Position numbers and translations under genes: made by a program. Positions 1-6,262 of a stretch of DNA of 12,765 nt are shown here, one piece after another. The notes beneath the pieces are model-generated. The model saw only the letters and a list, made by a program, of their open reading frames with translations. It ran no database searches and was not told where the DNA came from. How positions within the stretch are numbered: the stretch's first letter is position 1; the number at the start of each line of letters is the position of its first letter. The stretch lies in contig JBDTYT010000050.1 of NCBI GenBank assembly GCA_040005555.1, positions 1 through 12,765 of the forward strand, written 5' to 3'. The stretch comes from JBDTYT01 sp040005555 (lineage in GTDB: Bacteria > Actinomycetota > UBA4738 > HRBIN12).

Positions 1-251
1 TCACGGCGACCGAGTTCCGCCTCCTGCGCTACCTCATACAGAACGCGCCGCGCGTACTGTCGAAGGCGCAGATCCTCGACCACGTCTGGAACTACGACTT
101 CGGCGGCGACACGAGCAACGTCGAGACATACGTCAGCTACCTGCGCAAGAAGATCGACGTCCTCGGTCCACCGCTCATCCAAACGGTGCGGGGCGTGGGA
201 TACCGACTGGCGGCACCTCGCGCCGTCTCGCACGCCGCCCCCGAGGAGTGA
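1..251 (+). CDS. OmpR-family response regulator, C-terminal DNA-binding domain (5' truncated)
   Basis: Only the last 82 codons (reading from base 3) and the TGA stop are in the window. They form a winged-helix trans_reg_C domain. Visible parts are the helix with LLRYLIQNAPRVLSKAQIL, the loop HVWNYDFGGD, the recognition helix around NVETYVSYLRKKI (residues 39-51 of the fragment) and the wing hairpin QTVRGVGYRL. The fragment closely resembles the mycobacterial PhoP and TcrX/TrcR group, especially across the FGGD loop and recognition helix; this comparison is from memory. The receiver domain with its phospho-acceptor Asp lies outside the window. The end of the gene (GAGGAG at 243-248) doubles as the ribosome binding site of the histidine kinase, so the two are a coupled pair. 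It should bind direct repeats with an 11-bp period, as this family does. Which paralogue it is cannot be decided without the N-terminus. Confidence 0.92.
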   Translation, partial: TATEFRLLRYLIQNAPRVLSKAQILDHVWNYDFGGDTSNVETYVSYLRKKIDVLGPPLIQTVRGVGYRLAAPRAVSHAAPEE

Positions 252-255
252 TGAC

Positions 256-1728
256 GTGACGCTCCGCGTGCGCCTGACGCTCACCCTCGTCGCGCTCGTG
301 GTGATCGGATTGGTGGCCTCCGACATCGCGACGTACACGGCTCTGCGATCGTTCCTCGTGCGTCGCGTCGATCAGCAGCTCGGCTCCGCCTCGTTCCCGG
401 TCACCCACCTCCTGCTCGCGCCCGACTTCTCCTCGGGCGAGGTGCGGGCCGATCCCGAGGGGAGTGCGTTCCTGCCAGCCGGAACCTGGGCGGCCCTATA
501 CGACGCCTCGGGAACCGAGGTACGACACGTCACGCTCACGTACGGGGGTGCCGATCTCACGCCCCCCGCCATCACTCCCCAGATCGCCGGCTCGGACGAC
601 ACGACGGCCACCCCGTTCACCGTCGCCGCCCAAGATGGCAGCGGGGCCGGATATCGAGCGATCGCGGTGCGGCTGGACGACGGGTCCGTCGTCGTCGTGG
701 CGGTACCGCTGCGCGACGTGGCCGAAACGCTCCGGCGGCTCACGATCGTTGCAGGGCTCGTCACCCTCGGGGTGCTGGTCGCGATGGGGATGCTGTCGTG
801 GGTGACGGTTCGGCGCGAGCTCCGCCCGCTCCGACGCATCGAGGAGACCGCGGGCGCGATCGCGGCCGGAGACCTGTCCCGGCGCGTGGAGCAGACCGAT
901 CCAGGCACCGAGGTGGGACGCCTGGGCACCGCGTTGAACGTGATGCTCGGCAGGATCGAGCACTCGATGGAAGAGCAACGTGCCTCGGAGGAGGCCCTTC
1001 GACGGTTCCTCGCCGACGCCTCGCACGAGCTCCGCACCCCCCTCACCTCGATCCGCGGGTACGCGGAGCTGTTCCGACGCGGCGCCGAGGACAACCCCGA
1101 CGACACCGCCGTCGCGATGCGGCGCATCGAGCAGGAGAGCGAGCGGATGGGCTCGCTGGTCGACGATCTGCTGTTCCTCGCCCGCTCGGGGCAGGGCCGG
1201 CCGATCGCCCACGACGCCGTCGACCTCGCGCGCGTGGCGGCGGACGCCGTGCAGGATGCTCGAGCCGTCGACCCGGGCCGTGATATCACGCTCGACGCGC
1301 CCGATGCGCTCGTCGTGGTGGGTGATGAGGATCGGCTGCACCAGGTGTTGGCCAACCTGTTGTCGAACGCGCTCGCTCATACGCCACCCGGGACCACGAT
1401 CGCCGTCCGCGTCCGGGCCGCGGACGGAGGTGCGGAGCTCGAGGTGAGCGACCGGGGACCCGGGTTGAACGGCGAACAGGCGGCGCACGTGTTCGAGCCG
1501 TTCTTCCGCGGCGATCCTTCGCGCGGGCGGGTGCGCTCGGCCGAGGCGAACGGGAACGGGCAGGGAACGGGGCTCGGCCTGTCGATCGTCGCCGCGATCG
1601 CGGAGGCGCACGGTGGGGGCGCCACGGTGACGAGCGCTCCGGGTGAGGGCGCGACGTTCACCGTCCGCCTGCCGCTCGAGCCGGAAGCACAGGGATCTCC
1701 CGAAGCTCCCGTCCGCGCGCCCGACTGA
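256..1728 (+). CDS. Two-component sensor histidine kinase (HAMP-HisKA-HATPase)
   Basis: 490-residue membrane sensor kinase, partner of the regulator immediately upstream. The GTG start at 256 lies 7 nt after GAGGAG (243-248). The ATG at 251 is followed at once by an in-frame stop, so it is not the start. Order of parts: N-terminal membrane helix (about 8-28), extracytoplasmic sensor region (about 30-160) with no recognisable fold, second membrane helix (about 162-185), HAMP (about 186-240), HisKA with the phospho-acceptor His257 in SHELRTPL, then the ATPase domain with N-box NLLSNALAH (367-375), G1 DRGPG (399-403), F-box region FEPFFRG and G2 GQGTGLGLS (435-443). All catalytic motifs are intact, so it should autophosphorylate and phosphorylate the regulator. 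Architecture and size resemble mycobacterial TcrY/TrcS/PhoR kinases. The signal sensed is unknown. It converges with the redox operon that ends at 1778. Confidence 0.97.
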   Translation: MTLRVRLTLTLVALVVIGLVASDIATYTALRSFLVRRVDQQLGSASFPVTHLLLAPDFSSGEVRADPEGSAFLPAGTWAALYDASGTEVRHVTLTYGGADLTPPAITPQIAGSDDTTATPFTVAAQDGSGAGYRAIAVRLDDGSVVVVAVPLRDVAETLRRLTIVAGLVTLGVLVAMGMLSWVTVRRELRPLRRIEETAGAIAAGDLSRRVEQTDPGTEVGRLGTALNVMLGRIEHSMEEQRASEEALRRFLADASHELRTPLTSIRGYAELFRRGAEDNPDDTAVAMRRIEQESERMGSLVDDLLFLARSGQGRPIAHDAVDLARVAADAVQDARAVDPGRDITLDAPDALVVVGDEDRLHQVLANLLSNALAHTPPGTTIAVRVRAADGGAELEVSDRGPGLNGEQAAHVFEPFFRGDPSRGRVRSAEANGNGQGTGLGLSIVAAIAEAHGGGATVTSAPGEGATFTVRLPLEPEAQGSPEAPVRAPD

Positions 1729-1735
1729 GCGCCCC

Positions 1736-1762
1736 AACGAGTAGGACCTGCGTTTCCTCGTT
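1736..1762. terminator. Weak hairpin between convergent genes, possible terminator
   Basis: AACGAG at 1736-1741 and CTCGTT at 1757-1762 can pair around a 15-nt loop in the 49-nt gap between the kinase stop and the ferredoxin stop. There is no clear T-run on either side, so a bidirectional terminator is only a guess from position. Confidence 0.28.
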
Positions 1763-1777
1763 CGAAGAATGGGCAGC

Positions 1778-1993
1778 TCAGGACCGCGCCGGCTCGACCG
1801 CCAGCTTCAGCGCGAGGACCGGGCACGCGGACGCGGCTCGCTTGGCTCGGTGGAGCAGCTCCGGCGGGATCTCCCCCGGATCGAGGATCGGAAACCCCCA
1901 ATCGTCCAAGCGGATCATCTCGGGGAGCCAGTCGGCGCACAGACCGTGACCGTCGCAGGCGATCGGGTCGAGGTGGAGCCTGCGAACCGTCAT
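1778..1993 (-). CDS. Small ferredoxin with three cluster cysteines
   Basis: 71-residue cytoplasmic ferredoxin, last gene of the five-gene redox operon. The cluster motif is Cys13-Asp-Gly-His16-Gly-Leu-Cys19 followed by Cys57-Pro58. A His sits where a classical four-cysteine ferredoxin has its second Cys. This pattern is typical of single-cluster [3Fe-4S] ferredoxins, or of [4Fe-4S] forms with an unusual ligand, that serve actinobacterial P450s and related oxidoreductases. The ATG at 1993 overlaps the stop of the NuoF-like gene (ATGA), so translation is coupled. A longer open frame reaches back to 2143 but would lie inside the oxidoreductase gene in another frame and carries no ferredoxin-like sequence. 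Probable role, inferred from position: electron partner of the NuoF-like subunit, passing electrons to or from the membrane haem protein. Confidence 0.9.
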   Translation of the reverse strand: MTVRRLHLDPIACDGHGLCADWLPEMIRLDDWGFPILDPGEIPPELLHRAKRAASACPVLALKLAVEPARS

Positions 1994-3291
1994 CGCGTGC
2001 TCGATGTCGCCACGTAGGTGGGCAGGAGAGCCTGATCCGACGCCGCCCCGCACGTCCCGCGGCGCCGATGCACCTCGATGTCGCCCGAGAACGTGGCGAG
2101 GGCGCTCCGCGCGAACCGCACCGCGCCGTCGGGCAGCTTGCACGCTCCCCGACCCTCGACATCAGCGGACCACCGGAGGATCTTCGCCGCAGCGTCCTGG
2201 CCGCCACCTCGCGCGAGCGCCCCGACGGTCGAGGCGATCGCCCGCAGCCCGTGGACGCACGGTCCGCACTGGCCCGAGGATTGTCCCGCGAGCCATGTCG
2301 CGATCCGCGCGGTCTCGACGAGACCACAGGCGCCGTCGGGCAAGAAATACAGCACGCCCGCACCCACGCCGGCTCCAAACCTCCGGAGGCTCCTGTCGCT
2401 CAGGCGCGCGTCGAATGCCTGCGCCGGCGTGAGCCATGATCCGAAGTAGCCGCCGACCAATACGCCCGAGGTCGCACCCCGTTCACCGCCCGCCGAGCGA
2501 TACAGCTCCGCGATCGGCATGCCGCTCGGCACCTCGTGGACGCCGGGGTGCGCGACGGCCCCCGAAACGGTGATGAGCCGGGTCCCCGGCTCCTGAGCGG
2601 TGCCAAGCTCCCGGAACCACTCGGGGCCGAATGCGAAGACCTGCGCGAGGTGAGCCAGGGTCTCGGCGTTCTGGATCAGCGTGGGTCGTCCGCCGACGCC
2701 GCGCTCGAACGGCCTCGGCGGGGCCGAGGTCGGGATCGCCGGTCCCCCGTTCATCAGCTGCACGATCGAGCGCTCCTCGCCCGCCACGTAGCGACGCGGC
2801 AGCGAGGCCAGGTCGATCGGGAGCCGGCTCGACTCGCTGGATCGGCGCACGGCGACCGCACGCTCGACGGAAGTGAGCACGTCATCGTCGTCCGCGCACA
2901 CCACGATGCTGTCCGCGCCCACGGCAGCCGCAGCAACGAGCGCGCCGTCGAGCACGAGGTGGGGGCGCATGGTGAGCAGCAGCCGGTCCTTGCCACTCGC
3001 GGGCTCGCTCTCAGCCCCGTTCACGATGACGACCGGACGGCCGCGGCCGCTCGCGACCGCGCGCATCTTCGTGGCCATCGGGAACCCCGCGCCACCCCGC
3101 CCGCGGAGTCCCGAGCGCTCCACGAGCGCGAGCAAGCTCTCGTCCGCGGACCGACGGCTGCGTGGCGGAACGTCGAGCGCTCGACGGTGCTCCTCGAGTG
3201 AGGCGGGACCTCGGGTGCCCGACAACAGTCGCGGGAGCCCGGCCGGTGCGTCCGGCGGATCGGCGAGCGCAGCCAGCCCGCCCTCGCTCAT
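1990..3291 (-). CDS. NuoF-like FMN/Fe-S NAD(P)H oxidoreductase
   Basis: 433-residue homologue of the 51-kDa NADH-binding subunit of complex I (NuoF/Nqo1; SLBB and NADH_4Fe-4S regions included), acting outside complex I because no nuoE or nuoG lies nearby. Visible motifs: the FMN/NADH glycine loop LRGRGGAGFP (62-71), the second flavin region NGAESEP (91-97), YVAGEE (168-173) matching the conserved tyrosine and glutamates of the NADH site, QNAETL (207-212), and the cluster region SSGQCGPC (338-345) with a distal Cys384. Two oddities: the first cluster cysteine of the usual SCGxCxPC is Ser339, leaving Cys342, Cys345 and Cys384; and the Asp of the usual NADE is Ala93. Start and stop both overlap neighbours by 4 nt (ATGA at 3288-3291 and at 1990-1993). 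Likely NAD(P)H:acceptor activity linking the ferredoxin and membrane haem protein; the direction of electron flow is not visible. Confidence 0.92.
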   Translation of the reverse strand: MSEGGLAALADPPDAPAGLPRLLSGTRGPASLEEHRRALDVPPRSRRSADESLLALVERSGLRGRGGAGFPMATKMRAVASGRGRPVVIVNGAESEPASGKDRLLLTMRPHLVLDGALVAAAAVGADSIVVCADDDDVLTSVERAVAVRRSSESSRLPIDLASLPRRYVAGEERSIVQLMNGGPAIPTSAPPRPFERGVGGRPTLIQNAETLAHLAQVFAFGPEWFRELGTAQEPGTRLITVSGAVAHPGVHEVPSGMPIAELYRSAGGERGATSGVLVGGYFGSWLTPAQAFDARLSDRSLRRFGAGVGAGVLYFLPDGACGLVETARIATWLAGQSSGQCGPCVHGLRAIASTVGALARGGGQDAAAKILRWSADVEGRGACKLPDGAVRFARSALATFSGDIEVHRRRGTCGAASDQALLPTYVATSSTR

Positions 3292-4379
3292 GAGGGTCCG
3301 TTCGGGGTCGAGAAGTGCACGACGCCGTTCGTCGTGCCGGCCTGGTCAACGATCTGCAATGAGATGGTCACGTCCACCTGCGAGCCCTCCGCGTCCGTGA
3401 GTTGGGCACGGATCAGCCCGTTGTCGATAGCGACGGACCCTTGGTAGCGGGCGGGATCATCGGCCGTTCCGAGGCGGACCGCCCCCTCGGCGACGGCGAT
3501 GCTCGAGCCGTTGGACTGTCCACGGAGCCCGATCTCGATGTCGAGCGGAGTCGAGCCCGACAGCGTGGCTCGGACGTCGAGTGTGACCACGCCGTTCGTG
3601 CTCGTCTGCTGCGTCGTGCCGGAAAGATCGGCCTTCGTCGGAAACGCCAGCGGTACGGTGCTTCCCCCGGCGGATCCGACCGCCGCCGTTGCCGAGGAGG
3701 TCTTCCCACCGTGCAGCAGCGAAGCCGGAGTTCCGGCCGCGCTCGCCCACCCGGGTTGGAGCGGTCCCGCGAACAACCATAGCGCCACGCCCGCGGTTCC
3801 GACGACGCTCGCCCCCGCGGCCGCCAGCCGAGGTCCCACGCGCACCGGACGGATCCTCCCGACGCGCCACGCGACGGCACCGATCACGGCACCGATGGCG
3901 ATCGCGTCGATCGCGAGCATCCACGCCGCGCGCGTGTCGCTCCCGGTCCCGAGACCGTGCACGACCGACACGGGCCAACACGCGTACGCGAGCCAGTGCA
4001 CCGCTCGCCACGAGCGATACCCCAGCCGCACCCGCACGAGGCTCGTCACGACGAGCGCGATCAGCAGATCGAACGCCACCGCCCCGAGGCCGAGCCACAC
4101 GGGCCGGTACGCGGAGACGAACGGGACGACGGCATCCAACCACCGGATCGGCGAAAACGAATCGACGACGGACGTTGCGATATGAACGCCGATGAAGGCG
4201 ACGGCGAGCAGCGCCAGGTTCCTGTGCAGGCCCTGCGTGACGAACCTCGGCCACCGCTTCGATTTCCATCCCACGGCTCCCGAGATGCCGAGCACCACCA
4301 CCACCGTCAGGAGGAGCAGCGACACGACGCCGGTGCCGCGCGTGAGGAACCAGAACGCCTGACTGCCTGCGGCGATCAC
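3288..4379 (-). CDS. Ferric-reductase-like di-haem membrane protein with C-terminal beta-rich domain
   Basis: 363 residues from a GTG at 4379. That start is supported by GGAGGT (complement of 4386-4391) 7 nt upstream and by its GTGA overlap with the apbE stop. A longer frame to 4931 is only apbE antisense. The N-terminal two thirds are a cytochrome-b-like membrane domain (helices near 16-34, 54-72, 92-114, 125-142, 152-171, 186-204). Two histidine pairs are spaced as in ferric reductase/NOX-type proteins: His52 and His66, then His128 and His141, enough for two stacked haems. There is no FAD/NAD reductase domain; the NuoF-like protein next door presumably replaces it. After the last helix come a flexible Ala/Gly/Ser segment (about 210-242) and a 120-residue beta-rich domain, probably extracytoplasmic. 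That domain contains DLSGTTQQTS (251-260), which faintly recalls an FMN attachment motif. Role inferred: transmembrane electron transfer. Confidence 0.88.
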   Translation of the reverse strand: MIAAGSQAFWFLTRGTGVVSLLLLTVVVVLGISGAVGWKSKRWPRFVTQGLHRNLALLAVAFIGVHIATSVVDSFSPIRWLDAVVPFVSAYRPVWLGLGAVAFDLLIALVVTSLVRVRLGYRSWRAVHWLAYACWPVSVVHGLGTGSDTRAAWMLAIDAIAIGAVIGAVAWRVGRIRPVRVGPRLAAAGASVVGTAGVALWLFAGPLQPGWASAAGTPASLLHGGKTSSATAAVGSAGGSTVPLAFPTKADLSGTTQQTSTNGVVTLDVRATLSGSTPLDIEIGLRGQSNGSSIAVAEGAVRLGTADDPARYQGSVAIDNGLIRAQLTDAEGSQVDVTISLQIVDQAGTTNGVVHFSTPNGPS

Positions 4380-5299
4380 GCCGCCACCTCCGGGCTGGGC
4401 CACGTCGCGGTGCGCTCGATCCTGCCGTCGGCGCGCACGAGCCGAGCGGGCAACCCGAGGGACGCCAGCCAATCGAGGGCCACCTCGCCGCGGACGATCG
4501 CTGCGGTGGACGCGGTGTTCGCGTCGACGCACGTCGCTGCGGCCACGGTCACGGTGCGCCACACCTCGCGGGCCGGACGGCCGGTGCTCGGGTCGATCAC
4601 GTGGTGAACGGTCTCTCCCCCGCGCGACCATCGGCGCACCGTCGTGCTCGACGTCGCGAGCCCACCGGCATCGATCCGAACGCTCTGCCCCGGTTCCGGC
4701 TCGTCGAGATGCGAGTCGGCCAGGCCGATGGTCCACCCGTGAAGCGGCGCCGCGCCCGCCACCGCGATGTCGCCGCCGAGGCTCACGAGCACACCGCACC
4801 CGGCGATCTCTGCGGCCGCGGTGGCCGCGCGATCGGCCGCCAGTGCCTTCGCCGTCGCTCCCAGATCCAGCCGCACGCCCATCGGGACCCGGACGCGCGA
4901 GTTCGAGCGGTCGATCTGCACCAACCGCCAACCGACCGCCGGGCGCGCACCCAGGGCCGAGGGTCCGCTCGGCACAACGGCCGCGAAGTCTCGGTCGTAT
5001 CCGAGCACGATGAGCGCCTCGCCCACGGTGGGGTCCACGTCACCGTCGGTGAGCGCGGCCGCCCGGATGGCGACCTCGACCGCGTCGACGAGCAGCGGCA
5101 GCACCTCGACCCATCGGCCCGCGGATCCATTGACGCGCTCGATCTCCGAGTCGGGGCGGAACCGGCTGCACGCCACGTCGAACGACGCGAGTTGCGCTCG
5201 GACGGCGGTGACCACGACCGACAGGCGATCCGCGTCGGCCGTCAGGACGGTCGCCGTGGTGCCCCAGATCGGGAAGGAGATCTCCCCGAGATCCTGCAT
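4376..5299 (-). CDS. apbE: ApbE-family FAD:protein FMN transferase
   Basis: 307 residues. The family transfers FMN from FAD onto a Ser/Thr of partner redox proteins. Motifs in order: CSRFRPDSEIERVN (44-57), DPTVGEAL (89-96), DLGATAKALAAD (145-156), SLGGDIAVAG (173-182), GLATSS (213-218), HHVIDPSTGRPA (232-243) and the metal-site segment TCVDANTAST (256-265). The length is normal, but no lipoprotein or Sec signal is visible, so it may act in the cytoplasm or leave by an unseen route. The metal-site Asp of characterised enzymes (motif EADAxST) appears to be Asn261 here, while Thr265 is kept. The ATG at 5299 follows GGAGG by 6 nt and overlaps the upstream stop by one base; its own stop overlaps the next start. 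Co-location with a haem membrane protein and a flavoprotein implies that a flavinylated acceptor belongs to this system, but none is obvious among the neighbours. Confidence 0.95.
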   Translation of the reverse strand: MQDLGEISFPIWGTTATVLTADADRLSVVVTAVRAQLASFDVACSRFRPDSEIERVNGSAGRWVEVLPLLVDAVEVAIRAAALTDGDVDPTVGEALIVLGYDRDFAAVVPSGPSALGARPAVGWRLVQIDRSNSRVRVPMGVRLDLGATAKALAADRAATAAAEIAGCGVLVSLGGDIAVAGAAPLHGWTIGLADSHLDEPEPGQSVRIDAGGLATSSTTVRRWSRGGETVHHVIDPSTGRPAREVWRTVTVAAATCVDANTASTAAIVRGEVALDWLASLGLPARLVRADGRIERTATWPSPEVAA

Positions 5300-5625
5300 C
5301 AGGAGCCTCCAGAGGTCACGCCACCCCCGCTTCCACCGGGGCTCCCGCCACCGCCGGAGCTCGAGCGCACCGGCTGGATCGGCGGAAGGATCGGCGGCAA
5401 CGACCCGGACGAGACCGACCCCTCCCCCGAGCCCGAGGTCGACGACGTCGAGCCCGTGGAGTTGCCACTCGCCGAGGTCGATTTCGAGCTCGATGTGTGT
5501 GAGGACGACTTCGCGGCGACGCCGAAGACGACCGCCGTGGCGGCGACCGACGCTGCCAGCACCCAGCGGGTCGTGCTGGAGAGCCGCTTCAGGCCGGCGT
5601 CAGGGCCCGCGGCGGTGTTGGGCAC
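5299..5625 (-). CDS. Small membrane-anchored Ser/Gly-rich protein, first gene of redox operon
   Basis: 108 residues, no family recognised. Short N-terminus with basic residues (Lys13, Arg14, Arg20), one membrane helix or uncleaved signal anchor (about 21-38), then a disordered tail of almost only Ser, Thr and Gly (39-75), a proline patch SLPPILPPIQPVR (75-87) and a terminal Gly/Ser stretch. The predicted topology puts the tail outside the membrane. GTG start at 5625 with GGAG six bases upstream; the stop overlaps the apbE ATG by one base (TGATG), which supports real translation. The frame is open over the whole low-complexity tail and carries the best membrane segment of any frame here. Position suggests a tether or spacer for the extracytoplasmic part of the redox system; a Ser/Thr-rich target next to an FMN transferase is notable but lacks the classical acceptor motif. 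Confidence 0.75.
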   Translation of the reverse strand: MPNTAAGPDAGLKRLSSTTRWVLAASVAATAVVFGVAAKSSSHTSSSKSTSASGNSTGSTSSTSGSGEGSVSSGSLPPILPPIQPVRSSSGGGGSPGGSGGGVTSGGS

Positions 5626-5654
5626 GGGCGTCTCCGAGATGGGGTCCCGCCCGA

Positions 5655-5682
5655 CCGGCCCGGGAGGGGGCAGGGCCGGCCG
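5655..5682. other. GC-rich hairpin in the leader of the redox operon
   Basis: CCGGCCC (5655-5661) and GGGCCGG (5673-5679) pair perfectly around an 11-nt loop, and after one mismatch two more base pairs extend the stem (5652-5653 with 5681-5682). It lies 30-57 nt upstream of the first start codon of the minus-strand operon. Without a T-run it is more likely a leader structure than a terminator. No riboswitch class is recognised. Confidence 0.35.
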
Positions 5683-5725
5683 AGCGGAACGCGTTCGCGG
5701 TCATCTCTCGAGTGTCCGGCCCGTG

Positions 5726-5765
5726 GCTGTGAGCGCGGGATGACCGACCTGTGAGCTGCCTGAGA
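5726..5765 (-). promoter_or_regulatory. PhoP-box-like direct-repeat array upstream of the redox operon
   Basis: Read on the minus strand from 5765 to 5726, four 7-mers follow one another at exactly 11-bp steps: TCTCAGG, TCACAGG, TCATCCC and TCACAGC, separated by 4-nt spacers CAGC, TCGG and GCGC. The mycobacterial PhoP consensus is TCACAGC-N4-TCACAGC. Two units match at 6-7 of 7 positions, one at 5, and the third only at TCA. The array sits between the VOC gene stop (5783) and the operon start (5625), 100 nt from the GTG. The truncated regulator at 1-251 has a PhoP/TcrX-like recognition helix and is a candidate binder. No convincing -10 element can be picked in the GC-rich stretch that follows. 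Confidence 0.5.
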
Positions 5766-5782
5766 ATCGGGCGCTCGATGCC

Positions 5783-6151
5783 TTAGGGGTCCTCGGAACG
5801 GTTGATGTGGCTCATCACGTTGATGAGGATCCCGTTCGGGTCGGCGAGGAAGAAACGCCGCACGCCCCATTCCTCGTCGGTAAGCGGATACACGATCTCG
5901 AGCCCGCGGTGCGTGGCCGCGTCGTGGACCGCGTCCACGTCGGCTACCTCGACCGTGATGCTCGGAGCGGGTTCGGACGACTCGGCCGGTCCGAAGAGCG
6001 TGATCTGAGCGGTGGGATCGCTCGGCGACGCGAGGGTCACGATCCAGCCCCGATCCATGACCACCTCGAGCCCGAAGACCTGGATGTAGAACTCTCGACT
6101 CGCGTCCATCAGGTCGGAGCCGATGTTCGGGACGATCCTCCTGACGGTCAC
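5783..6151 (-). CDS. VOC (glyoxalase/bleomycin-resistance fold) protein
   Basis: 122 residues from GTG 6151, with a purine-rich AGGGGG five bases upstream. The usual VOC signposts are present: the SREFYIQVFGLEVV segment (about 18-31) that opens the first beta-alpha-beta-beta-beta module, TLASPSDPTAQITLF (about 39-53), a mid-protein VEVADVDAVHDAA helix, and RFFLADPNGILINVM near the C-terminus. The metal ligands of glyoxalase I and extradiol dioxygenases are not evident: the early His position reads PNIG, and the Glu after DPNG is Asn. It therefore looks like a non-metal, ligand-binding member, and the substrate cannot be guessed. Same strand as the redox operon, 157 nt upstream of it, and divergent from arsC. 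A continuous frame extends much further upstream to 7360 but is only the antisense of arsC and the acetyltransferase. Confidence 0.86.
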   Translation of the reverse strand: MTVRRIVPNIGSDLMDASREFYIQVFGLEVVMDRGWIVTLASPSDPTAQITLFGPAESSEPAPSITVEVADVDAVHDAATHRGLEIVYPLTDEEWGVRRFFLADPNGILINVMSHINRSEDP

Positions 6152-6262
6152 GGCGCCCCCTCGCGTGTCGATCCGGTGCCGGCGAGCGTACATGGGCCGG
6201 AGCGAGTCGTTCACCACCTCGTCACCCCCACCAGGTACCGTCCACGCAAGGAACGGGAGCGT

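Noticed and set aside
1769..2449. Plus-strand frames antisense to the ferredoxin and NuoF-like genes
   Set aside because: No domain, no ribosome binding site and composition typical of antisense shadows.
4380..4931. N-terminal extension of the ferric-reductase-like protein to 4931
   Set aside because: It lies within apbE in another frame, is arginine-rich without structure, and the GTG at 4379 has an excellent ribosome binding site.
5589..5870. A 93-codon minus-strand frame across the operon leader
   Set aside because: It is in a different frame from the small membrane protein, crosses the VOC stop region and has no membrane segment or motif.
5807..6262. N-terminal extension of arsC
   Set aside because: It is antisense to the VOC gene plus the divergent promoter region, and homology begins right after the ATG at 6263.
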